Of a DNA stretch of 64,000 nt, positions 16,150 to 24,319 are shown piece by piece. The notes beneath the pieces were generated by a model. The model was not told the DNA's origin. It made no database searches and saw only the letters and a list, made by a program, of their open reading frames with translations. The DNA lies in NCBI RefSeq assembly GCF_041320605.1, contig NZ_CP166679.1, positions 3,210,001 through 3,274,000 of the forward strand, read 5' to 3'. Source of the stretch: Arenibacter antarcticus. GTDB lineage: Bacteria; Bacteroidota; Bacteroidia; Flavobacteriales; Flavobacteriaceae. Numbering within the stretch: position 1 is the stretch's first letter; every line of letters starts with the position of its first letter. A program made the translations under genes and the position numbers.

Positions 16150-19100
16150 TTATATTACTTCCGGGGTATCGGGAACCGTTGGCGGTCTTTTCAATACCAA
16201 CTGATACACACAAGGGATAACGACCAAATTTAAAATGGTCGCAGATAACAATCCCCCCAAAATAACCACTGCCATGGGGCTTTGTATTTCACTCCCTGGT
16301 TCGCCTCCTTTAAGGGCCAATGGTATTAATGCCAAGCCTGTTGTAAAAGCCGTCATCAAGATAGGGTTCAACCTATCCAATGCCCCTGTTTTGATGAGCT
16401 CAAAACCTTGGATACCTTCCTTTCGCAAATCCTCATATCTGGATACCAATAGGATTCCATTTCGGGTTGCGATACCGAAAAGGCTAATAAAACCTATGGT
16501 CACTGCGATACTGATAATTCCGGAAGTGAAGTACACGATCAATATACCACCGATTAAGGCCAAAGGCAGATTGATCAATACTACAAATGCCAGTTTCACC
16601 TCTTTAAATTCATAATACAATAATAGGAAAATGATAGCTATTGCGATGATTGCAGTGAACATAAGTAATTGTGATGCTTTGGACTCGCTTTCAAACTGTC
16701 CGCCATATTCCACCCGGTAGCCTTCCGGCATAATTACATTATTGGCGACAACTTCCTTTATTTCATTTACGGCACTTCGCAAATCCCTGCCTTGTACATT
16801 GGCGGCGACTACAATTTTACGTTGTACATCTTCACGATTAATGGTGTTCGGACTGCTCACGGATTGAACGGTTGCCAATTCTCCCAATATTGTGTGTCCG
16901 CCATTTGGAAGGCTTACCAACGTTTTGTTGATGTTCTCAATGTCGTTCCTATATGGTTTTTCGTAGCGCACAACCAGATCGAAATATTGTTGTCCTTCAT
17001 AAATTTCACCCGCCTCTTCACCGGCAAAAGCAATATCTACCTGCTCCATCAAATTTCCGACCGTCATTCCATAGGCCGCCAAAATTTGACGTTTAGGTTT
17101 GATGCGTATCTGCGGAACTTCGACTTGCTGGTCTACCGCTACATCTACCAAGCCTTCAATATCTTTGATGTTCTGCTCTACGCTCTTGCCTACTTCAAAC
17201 AAGCGTTGCAGATCCGGACCAAAAATTTTGATGGCGATATTGGCACGTGTACCTGATAGCATATGGTCTATACGGTGCGCGATGGGTTGCCCCAAGGTAA
17301 TATTTACCCCTGGGGCAATGCTTAATTTGGTACGGACTTCTTCAAAAAATTCTTCCTTGGTTTTTCCGTCGAGAACAAAAGGCACATCAATTTCTGAAGC
17401 ATTTACACCTTGTGCATGTTCATCCAGTTCTGCTCTCCCTTGTCTTCGGGTAACTACTTCAACTTCGGGCAGCTCCAATAATACCGTCTCTATCAGTTTT
17501 CCTGTTTTGTTGCTCTCTTCCAAGGACATTCCCGGTGGTCCTACCACACTAATGACTAAGGAACCTTCATTGAATTCTGGAAGAAAACTTCTTCCCAATT
17601 GCGTTAAAACTAAAAGACTAACCATAAAGGCAATGACCGTTATGCCAATAACAGTTTTTGGAACTTTTGTGGCACGTTCCAATATATTTCCATAATGTTT
17701 CTGTAACCAACGTTCCACCCGTGTGCCCTCTGCTTGTTTGGTTAAAAGCTTTTCGTTATCCAACAAGTAGGAACATAATATTGGGGTTACCGTTACAGCA
17801 ACGATCAATGAAGTTAAAACAGATGTTACAAAAGCTATTCCCAGCGGTTGCAATAAACGACCTTCCATCCCGCTCAAAAAGAACAGCGGTATAAATGATA
17901 CGATGATAATCAAGGTTGCAATAACGATAGAACTCCTAATTTCTACCGATGCTACACGCACTACGGTCAAGGTAGACTCGCGTTCGGCCTTTGGTTTTCT
18001 GATATTTTCACGCAAGCGTTTATAGACATTCTCTACATCAATAATGGCATCATCCACCAAGGCGCCAATAGCGATTGCCATCCCGCCCAAGCTCATTGTA
18101 TTAATGGTATACCCCAGCCATTTTAGGATGATTATGGACACCAATAAGGAAATAGGAATGGCCAACAAGGATATTAAAGTGGTTCTCCAATTCATTAAAA
18201 ATATGAAAAGGATAATCATTACAAAAAATGCACCTTCCAACAAGGTCTGATTCAAATTGCTGATGGAAGCATCGATAAAATCAGACTGTCTAAAGATTTG
18301 ACTTTTGATGTTTACCCCTTTTGGCAAAGTTTTTTCCAGATCAGCAATTGCTTCATCCAATCTTTCTGTCAGTTCCAATGTGTTGACATCAGGTTGTTTT
18401 GCAATGGTTAAAATAACGGCTGGCTTAGCATTTAATGATCCATCGCCAATCTTATCTGCAGCTCCAATTTGTACCGTGGCCACATCCTTAATTTTTAAAG
18501 TTTGACCATTGACCTGTTTTAATACCGCTTCTTTTAAATCCTCCAGAGCATACGCTCTACCACTTCCTTTGATGATGTATTGATTGCCATATTGGTTGAT
18601 TACACCACCCGGTGCATTTATGTTCGCTTCCTTCACCTTCTCTACCAGTTCAGAAAGGCTCACATCATAATGTTTCAACTTTTCAGGATTCGCAAATATT
18701 TGGTATTGCTTATAATCGCCACCAATAACCACCACGTTGGCAATGCCGCCAATAGCTTTAATCCGTGGGCGTATCGTCCAATCGGAAAGGGTCCGTAATT
18801 CCATTGGGGACAAAGTATCCGAGGTGACGCCCAAAAGCATTATTTCGCCCATAATGGATGAAATAGGAGCCATAGTCGGCGCACCAATTCCTTCAGGTAA
18901 ATTCTCTCTTACCATTGGGATCCGTTCACTCACAATTTGGCGTGCGCGATAAATATCGGTTCCCCAATCAAATTCTACCCAAACAATGGATATGCCTGCT
19001 GCCGATGAAGAACGGATTCTTCGAACATTTGGCGAGCCGTTCAAGGCTGTCTCCAGCTGATAGCTTACTAATTTTTCGATTTCTTCAGATTCCATTCCAT

Positions 19101-19260
19101 GCGCCTCGGTAAGTATCGTTACCGTAGGTGCCGTAAGATCTGGGAATACATCGACGTTCATTGTCCGGGCGTAATAAATACCCAACACGCTCAATGCAAC
19201 CGCTCCCAACAGAATGAGTAATCTATTTTGAAGTGAAATTGATAATATTTTGTTTAACAT
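16150..19260 (-). CDS. CzcA/CusA-type RND heavy-metal efflux pump
   Basis: The 1036-residue inner-membrane proton antiporter has the HME-RND layout: a first membrane helix, large periplasmic domain (about 40-330), helices 2-6, second periplasmic domain (about 560-860), helices 7-12. N-terminal DVFPDLTAPTVTILTEAHG is the hallmark of this branch. Helix 4 reads GGMAIAIGALVDDAIIDVEN, with acidic residues for proton relay. It forms a tripartite pump with the adaptor and outer-membrane genes upstream. Metal specificity cannot be read with certainty. It is the last gene of the operon, 14 bp after the adaptor. Confidence 0.92.
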   Translation of the reverse strand: MLNKILSISLQNRLLILLGAVALSVLGIYYARTMNVDVFPDLTAPTVTILTEAHGMESEEIEKLVSYQLETALNGSPNVRRIRSSSAAGISIVWVEFDWGTDIYRARQIVSERIPMVRENLPEGIGAPTMAPISSIMGEIMLLGVTSDTLSPMELRTLSDWTIRPRIKAIGGIANVVVIGGDYKQYQIFANPEKLKHYDVSLSELVEKVKEANINAPGGVINQYGNQYIIKGSGRAYALEDLKEAVLKQVNGQTLKIKDVATVQIGAADKIGDGSLNAKPAVILTIAKQPDVNTLELTERLDEAIADLEKTLPKGVNIKSQIFRQSDFIDASISNLNQTLLEGAFFVMIILFIFLMNWRTTLISLLAIPISLLVSIIILKWLGYTINTMSLGGMAIAIGALVDDAIIDVENVYKRLRENIRKPKAERESTLTVVRVASVEIRSSIVIATLIIIVSFIPLFFLSGMEGRLLQPLGIAFVTSVLTSLIVAVTVTPILCSYLLDNEKLLTKQAEGTRVERWLQKHYGNILERATKVPKTVIGITVIAFMVSLLVLTQLGRSFLPEFNEGSLVISVVGPPGMSLEESNKTGKLIETVLLELPEVEVVTRRQGRAELDEHAQGVNASEIDVPFVLDGKTKEEFFEEVRTKLSIAPGVNITLGQPIAHRIDHMLSGTRANIAIKIFGPDLQRLFEVGKSVEQNIKDIEGLVDVAVDQQVEVPQIRIKPKRQILAAYGMTVGNLMEQVDIAFAGEEAGEIYEGQQYFDLVVRYEKPYRNDIENINKTLVSLPNGGHTILGELATVQSVSSPNTINREDVQRKIVVAANVQGRDLRSAVNEIKEVVANNVIMPEGYRVEYGGQFESESKASQLLMFTAIIAIAIIFLLLYYEFKEVKLAFVVLINLPLALIGGILIVYFTSGIISIAVTIGFISLFGIATRNGILLVSRYEDLRKEGIQGFELIKTGALDRLNPILMTAFTTGLALIPLALKGGEPGSEIQSPMAVVILGGLLSATILNLVVIPCVYQLVLKRPPTVPDTPEVI

Positions 19261-19274
19261 TTCTCTTCGATTTT

Positions 19275-20777
19275 TTAATGTTCGTGACCGTGTGCAGGTG
19301 TTGAACCGGACATTGAAGCCATTTTAACCTGATATGCTCCTGTGGTAACTACCACTTCGCCAATTTCCAGACCTTGGAGTATTTCTACATTTTCCCCGTT
19401 GCGCTTACCAATTTTTACAGGTCGTCTTTCAAAACTTTCTCCCGAAAGTTGTACCATAACGGAATAACTACCATAATCTTCCAACAAAGCATTTATAGGG
19501 ATCATGGTGTTTTGGGTTGCGTTGCCCATTGCAATTTGAACCTGGGTCAAGCTCCCTTCCGGCATTTCAATATCGTCATTGACCTGGGCAAATACTGAAA
19601 TTAGCGGTCTGTTGTTATCTACATCTTTAGCAATGGAGAGGATCGAACCTCCAGACGATGCCACATTTCGCCATAGCCCTTCCTTGGTTTGATACCAAAT
19701 GCTTTGTGCGTTCTCCATGGTAAGACCATAAGAAGGCGCAATTTGTGATTTTAATATTCTGGATCGATGCGTTCCTACCGTTACCATTGCAGCACCTTGG
19801 TCCACATAATCCCCATTGGCAACATTTATCGCCGTGATGTAACCATCAAAAGGTGCCCGTATTTGCTTCCCTCCACCTGAGACTCCAGCCGTAAGGCCTT
19901 GATAATTGGATCGTGCGATATTGAAATTGCTTTCTACTTTTTCAAACTCTGCTTTAGGAACAATTTTCGATTCGAACAATTGCTTTTTCCGCTCATATTC
20001 TGCCTTTGCTTGTTCAAAATTGGAACGTGCCTTGGCAATTTCTGTACTCAAATTATTGGAAGCCAAACCTTGACTGCTTACATCGATCAATAACTGGCCC
20101 CGTTTCACAGGCATACCTTCCGTGAGATTGCCAACTGCTAAATTCACGACACCGTTAGATTTGGCTACCAGCGTCTTTACCGAGCTTGGAGAAGGCATCC
20201 AAACACCTGATGAATTGATGATATCATAGACTTCACCATTGACCGCAGCTGCTGTCTGAAAGTCGATTTTCCAAGCCTGTTCTTTTAAAAACGATATGCT
20301 GCCGTCATCCTGGGCCGTACCTAAAGCTTTTATGGCTTCATCTACATTTGCATATACAGTAACATCATCAATTGTGATCTTATCTGAATATCCGGGCGTA
20401 GTTAATTCAAAAACCAACTGATAGTTCCCTGCTTCTTTGGGTTGGATGGCAGGTGAAAATATCCCAGGTGATGAAGGTGCATCTGCCGTATTCCTGATGC
20501 CCTTCCCATCTTTTATTAAGCTTACGGTTACCGAACCTTCCCTAACAGGCTGGTGTTTGTCCATTTCGGTAAAATGAGCGGCGAATCTACTTCCTTGGCC
20601 CACTATTAGTGCCGGAAACTCAACAAATAATTCTGTTTTGTCCGTCCAAATCGTATGGTCCAAGCGGGGAATTTCTTCCCCAACGTGACTACCATCGGCA
20701 TTATGTGCATGTGCATCTTCTGCCTTGTTATTACAAGACATAGCCAAAAAGGCAAGCACTATAATTATATATTTCAT
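19275..20777 (-). CDS. RND efflux periplasmic adaptor (CzcB/CusB type), lipoprotein
   Basis: The 500-residue membrane fusion protein starts with a lipoprotein signal (FLAMSC, Cys at 15), followed by a His-rich stretch (DAHAHNADGSH) and an extra N-terminal beta domain (about 35-145) seen in Bacteroidetes heavy-metal adaptors. The coiled coil (about 235-290), lipoyl half-motifs (GVVNLAVGNLTEGMPVKRGQ; IRAPFDGYITAINVANGDYV) and C-terminal membrane-proximal domain follow. It ends with GHEH. It links the RND pump with the TolC-like channel. Confidence 0.92.
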   Translation of the reverse strand: MKYIIIVLAFLAMSCNNKAEDAHAHNADGSHVGEEIPRLDHTIWTDKTELFVEFPALIVGQGSRFAAHFTEMDKHQPVREGSVTVSLIKDGKGIRNTADAPSSPGIFSPAIQPKEAGNYQLVFELTTPGYSDKITIDDVTVYANVDEAIKALGTAQDDGSISFLKEQAWKIDFQTAAAVNGEVYDIINSSGVWMPSPSSVKTLVAKSNGVVNLAVGNLTEGMPVKRGQLLIDVSSQGLASNNLSTEIAKARSNFEQAKAEYERKKQLFESKIVPKAEFEKVESNFNIARSNYQGLTAGVSGGGKQIRAPFDGYITAINVANGDYVDQGAAMVTVGTHRSRILKSQIAPSYGLTMENAQSIWYQTKEGLWRNVASSGGSILSIAKDVDNNRPLISVFAQVNDDIEMPEGSLTQVQIAMGNATQNTMIPINALLEDYGSYSVMVQLSGESFERRPVKIGKRNGENVEILQGLEIGEVVVTTGAYQVKMASMSGSTPAHGHEH

Positions 20778-20797
20778 TTGTTATAATTATTTATATT

Positions 20798-21040
20798 TTA
20801 ATGATTGTGGTGTTCAGCACCATCATCATGTTTATGGGTTTCAGGTTTATTTTCCATAGAGTCCTGATCGACATGGAACTCTTCCTGCTCTATAGTTTCC
20901 TCGTGCATATGACCTCCATCTGCATCGTGTTCATGACCGTGCTCTTCTGTACTTTCTGTCTTTGATTTTGTGTCTCTACAAGAAGTTAGGGCAACTGTTG
21001 AAATTAAAGCTACTGCGAATACTATTTTAGAAATTTTCAT
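20798..21040 (-). CDS. Small His-rich lipoprotein of the czc operon
   Basis: The product has 80 residues: a lipoprotein signal (VALTSC, Cys at 21) and then an acidic, His-rich tail with many HxH pairs, ending DDGAEHHNH. It has no fold outside the metal-binding tail. Its place between the channel and adaptor genes suggests a periplasmic metal buffer or sensor for the pump. The function is inferred from composition and context only. Confidence 0.75.
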   Translation of the reverse strand: MKISKIVFAVALISTVALTSCRDTKSKTESTEEHGHEHDADGGHMHEETIEQEEFHVDQDSMENKPETHKHDDGAEHHNH

Positions 21041-21059
21041 AATGTTTTTGTCTTAATAT

Positions 21060-22244
21060 TTATAATTGATGTCTTAATAATTGTGCCTGAAGCAAATGCA
21101 ACTCTTTTTCCATTTGCAGCATTTTATCGGATGCATTTCGGTAAAACTGGAGCTCTACGTAATAATCCATAAATGAATATTCGCCCAACATATATGCTTT
21201 AAAAAGTAATTTCTCACTTTCCAAATTGCCCATCGTAATTTGATACTCACTGTACTTGGAACGCATTAATTGGTAGCGTGTAAATACTTCTTCAAATCGC
21301 GTATTAATGGCAGTGGTAATTACTTGGGTATTGGATTGCTGATACTCATGGTTTACCTGTGCGGCTTTTACTTTATTCTTACTGCTCCACAATGGGATAG
21401 TAAGTCCACCAAAAAATCCTGAATTAAAATTCCCTTTAACACCCTGATGGTTGTAGCCCAGTGAAACGTTTGGAAAGACCTTGTTTTGCTCCAATTTCAT
21501 TTTTTGCAAGGAAGCAGCCTCATTTGTCTTTAATTCCTGTAAGGAAGGGTCTTCGGCCAGTTTTTCCAGCCAGAGGTCGTCCTTGCTTCCAATTTCTACG
21601 GGCAAATCGATTTGCGTTGAAAGTCCATCCAAAGGATTGTCGCCATTTAAGGTTTTAAGTTTGGATACCAGAATTTGGATATCATTTTCGATCTGTTCCA
21701 CCACAAATTGTTCCTGAATCCAGGCAATCTTGGCTTTATTCAGATCTAAAATACCCACCTGCTCTTTATTATAGAGCTCTTGGATCTGATCATATACCTG
21801 TTTACCTTGGGATCTTCTTTCGGATTCAATGGCTTTTTGTCTCTGGAAGTAAGCCAGTTCTATTAGGAACTCCTTTGCATTCAATAGTATTGCCTGTCTC
21901 CTCTTGGCATATGCAGATTGGAGTTGCACCGATTTTATATCGTTCCATTTACTACGTGCAGCATATACTGTTGGGAATTCAAAGGATTGTGCTATTTGAT
22001 ATTCCGAATAGGTGTCTGTTATATTATCTCCAAATGGTAAATAATATCCAGTGAGCTGGGGGTCCGGCAAATTGTTAGCGCTCTTGTTTTCGAGCTGTTG
22101 ACTTTCAATATAGGATTGATAGCCTTTTAACTCGGTATTGTTCTGTTCTATTTCATTGAGCAATCTCTCCAAATTTTTGGTTTGAGAAAAACCACCAACA
22201 AAAAACAGGCATCCGCAAATTGCGAATACGATTTGTTTATACAT
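21060..22244 (-). CDS. TolC-family outer membrane channel (CzcC type)
   Basis: This 394-residue protein has a signal peptide ending near GGFSQTK and two outer-membrane efflux repeats with long alpha-helical hairpins (about 90-190 and 270-380). NLPDPQLTGYYLPFGDNI and SLGYNHQGVKGNFNSGFFGG are typical beta/hinge segments. It completes a CzcCBA tripartite pump. It is followed after 19 bp by the small His-rich lipoprotein gene. Confidence 0.88.
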   Translation of the reverse strand: MYKQIVFAICGCLFFVGGFSQTKNLERLLNEIEQNNTELKGYQSYIESQQLENKSANNLPDPQLTGYYLPFGDNITDTYSEYQIAQSFEFPTVYAARSKWNDIKSVQLQSAYAKRRQAILLNAKEFLIELAYFQRQKAIESERRSQGKQVYDQIQELYNKEQVGILDLNKAKIAWIQEQFVVEQIENDIQILVSKLKTLNGDNPLDGLSTQIDLPVEIGSKDDLWLEKLAEDPSLQELKTNEAASLQKMKLEQNKVFPNVSLGYNHQGVKGNFNSGFFGGLTIPLWSSKNKVKAAQVNHEYQQSNTQVITTAINTRFEEVFTRYQLMRSKYSEYQITMGNLESEKLLFKAYMLGEYSFMDYYVELQFYRNASDKMLQMEKELHLLQAQLLRHQL

Positions 22245-22340
22245 TTTTCGTGAATTTTAGGTTTAATCATGCCTGTCGGTAGACAGATCTGAAGTTTTAA
22301 AAAGGACTATTGCGCCATTCTGGCAAATATTCCTAAACGA

Positions 22341-22778
22341 TTAACCTAAAGATGGGGGGCCTCGTGATTCGAGGAGTGAGAGATAGGGGTTAAAATAAGT
22401 ATTCGGTGGACGATAAATAGGCGGTACGGTATATCGCCCATAATCAATTAAAAACCTTTGATAGTCAGAAGCAGCATTGGCAATCTCTTTGCCAATATTG
22501 GTCTGTTCCTCAACGATATCCCTTTTAAATATTTCAATATCAATTGACACCGAGGAGTGTACGTGCATATCCATAAAGGATCCAAATAAACCAAGAGGTG
22601 AATTTGTGTTTTCTTGGGAATGATCATCGTTATGGTCGTGCCCACCCGTATGTGCAATATCTGAATGTGAATGAGAATCCTCGTGCTGATGATGCAGATG
22701 AGGAAAGGCTTGATGCAGCATCATAAAGCTGAACAGGCCTAAAAAGAAAAATGCTTTTATGTGATTGTACTTCTGCAT
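22341..22778 (-). CDS. His-rich exported protein heading the czc operon
   Basis: The 145-residue protein has an N-terminal membrane/signal segment (FFFLGLFSFMMLHQAF), then a very His-rich stretch (residues 26-60, with several HxH and HHxH), then a variable tail ending in ESRGPPSLG. It resembles small His-rich proteins often encoded with Bacteroidetes metal-efflux operons. It precedes the tolC-like gene by 97 bp. A metal-binding or sensing role is inferred. Confidence 0.65.
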   Translation of the reverse strand: MQKYNHIKAFFFLGLFSFMMLHQAFPHLHHQHEDSHSHSDIAHTGGHDHNDDHSQENTNSPLGLFGSFMDMHVHSSVSIDIEIFKRDIVEEQTNIGKEIANAASDYQRFLIDYGRYTVPPIYRPPNTYFNPYLSLLESRGPPSLG

Positions 22779-23473
22779 CTGGCGTAAATATATTAATTAT
22801 TAACTACCTATGCTATAGTTCTTCCAATAGTTAGCCAATCGCCATTGGTTAGAAAAAAGATTTTCACCTATTGAAAATTAAAACTGCAGTAGTCCCCGAA
22901 AACGTTATTTTATGGGACTATTTAAATATCTTGGAAGAATATTTGTTCCGATTTTCATAGGTCTTTCCTCTTAATAGTTCCGGTAATTCACCTTTTACGG
23001 AACTTACAAAGTATATCTCAACGACCCTATTATACATTTATACAGCTAATGAGACTGTCATGAATCGTTTTGATAAATGGCGTTAAAAATTGTTTGGACA
23101 GCATATGCAAACCTCATTTTAGGCTCCTATATATGTGTCGCTCAAATACTATAGTGCCCAACGAATAGTCATTTGTCCTGTCGTTTATTTCCTATCTAAA
23201 AATTACTTGGAAGGCAAAGCCTAAAGTTTTTACTCTACAGTGAGAACTATAAAAAATTCCATATTTTAATCAGAATTTTTCTCCCTTTTTTAATGATATA
23301 ATATTCTTTTAATTTTAGATTGAATTTTCTTTGTAACTTAGAGGTAGTAAAACCGAGTATAATTATAAGCTCACTGGTTACTTTTTTGATTAACATGTCA
23401 ATAACGGGATTTTACATTAATTAAAATAATGTAAAATATTGATAATCAATTACTTGAACTTGCTTAGCGGATG
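22779..23473. other. Right end of the first element, non-coding
   Basis: This stretch of nearly 700 bp has no supported gene. It contains a weak hairpin (22891-22919), repeat C (22998-23028) and a perfect 11-bp inverted repeat (23409-23419 with 23427-23437) 37 bp before the att core, possibly a recombinase or host-factor site. Confidence 0.5.
22998..23028 (+). repeat. Repeat C, partial copy
   Basis: This 31-bp stretch aligns with 15851-15880 with few differences (both begin CGGAACTTA and end CGACCCT). It marks the right side of the czc module. Confidence 0.55.
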
Positions 23474-23486
23474 CTGTCATCCCGAC
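23474..23486 (+). other. attR core of the integrative element
   Basis: CTGTCATCCCGAC is an exact copy of the tRNA-Pro 3' end at 10030-10042. The bases after it read CAG, so the original tRNA probably had an encoded CCA end (discriminator A, then CCA); the element's own end, used at the tRNA, reads CTT instead. Confidence 0.75.
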
Positions 23487-23498
23487 CAGTAAACACGG

Positions 23499-23531
23499 GG
23501 CTTTCAAGAGATTGGAAGCCTTTTGTTTTTT
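23499..23531 (+). terminator. Terminator just beyond attR
   Basis: A 7-bp stem (GGCTTTC with GGAAGCC, one wobble, 8-base loop) is followed by TTTTGTTTTTT. Its position 13 bp after the att core suits the terminator that once followed the uninterrupted tRNA-Pro gene. Confidence 0.65.
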
Positions 23532-23535
23532 CATC

Positions 23536-23555
23536 CGTACAACATACGTACAACA
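23536..23555 (+). repeat. Two 9-bp direct repeats with 11-bp period
   Basis: CGTACAACA occurs twice with a 2-base spacer. One-turn spacing near an att site and an excisionase gene resembles recombinase or Xis binding arms. This is an inference from position. Confidence 0.35.
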
Positions 23556-23699
23556 AATTGCCCTTTTATTTTCTACCATAGGGGAACTGATGAAAATTAA
23601 CTATTGCGGTATTTTAGCCAATTTCAACGAATTCTTATTGATTCCACAAACAATTTTAATTTTATTAGTTAAAGTTTTCGATTGTTCCTTTTTGGGTTT

Positions 23700-23723
23700 T
23701 TTCCTTCCATAAATTGAAGGAAA
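23700..23723. promoter_or_regulatory. Operator palindrome upstream of excisionase copy 2
   Basis: TTTCCTTC (23700-23707) and GAAGGAAA (23716-23723) form an 8-bp inverted repeat with an 8-base spacer, 16 bases before the start codon. Arms, spacer length and distance match the operator of copy 1. Confidence 0.6.
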
Positions 23724-23739
23724 CCTTAAAATAACTATT

Positions 23740-24033
23740 ATGGAAGAGCAAGAAAAAGTGGTAGACCTTTTATCAGATATTAAGGGGTTACTTGCCCACA
23801 ACAAGAAAACAATGAACATAGATGACTTGGCATTATATACAGGTCTGTCCAAGAGCAAAATCTATAAGCTTACTCAATTTAAGCTCATTCCCACTGGCAA
23901 TAATCCCCACATCCGCCAGAAATTCTTTGACAAAGATGCGATTGATGCCTGGCTATTGGGTGAACCTGATCTTTCAGATGAGACTTTGGAACACCGTTTT
24001 AATCAACAATTGTTAAAGAACCGGAAGAGGTGA
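23740..24033 (+). CDS. Excisionase-like HTH protein (copy 2)
   Basis: The protein has 97 residues with the same HTH (MNIDDLALYTGLSKSKIYKL) and wing (GNNPHIRQKFFDKDAIDAWL) as the protein at 13754-14044. Only about ten substitutions separate them, many conservative. It is transcribed in the opposite direction and is followed by the restriction operon instead of a replication module. It is best read as part of a second, related element whose other mobility genes are missing or lie elsewhere. Confidence 0.85.
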   Translation: MEEQEKVVDLLSDIKGLLAHNKKTMNIDDLALYTGLSKSKIYKLTQFKLIPTGNNPHIRQKFFDKDAIDAWLLGEPDLSDETLEHRFNQQLLKNRKR

Positions 24034-24319
24034 GGTTGATGAGTGTGATGTTCCTAGGGTTTGATTACCAAAAGCCTACTATTTGTGCTCAGAGTGTACC
24101 GATATGGCAGCCTTTTTTGCAGATTCACGGCCGATGGGAGTAGAGGGTGATCTTCGCAATGGAATAAATGATGGTGTTTGATATGGTTTGGTTGGAGGTT
24201 TAGGGTTTCTTAAACGGGCTAGGGTTTAATAGGCTGTATATAATGAAGGGCGTTTGATTTCACCTTCAATTCAAAATTTGTGCTAACTTTAGCTGTTCCA
24301 TACCGACCAAAATTAGCTA

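Noticed and set aside
16029-16220. Possible plus-strand gene at the end of czcA
   Set aside because: It overlaps the czcA 3' end on the other strand and contains the dispersed repeat; no coding pattern of its own.
23512-23712. Possible 66-residue membrane protein after attR
   Set aside because: It begins at a TTG inside the terminator region, overlaps the direct repeats and has no recognisable pattern. It is hydrophobic only because the DNA is T-rich.
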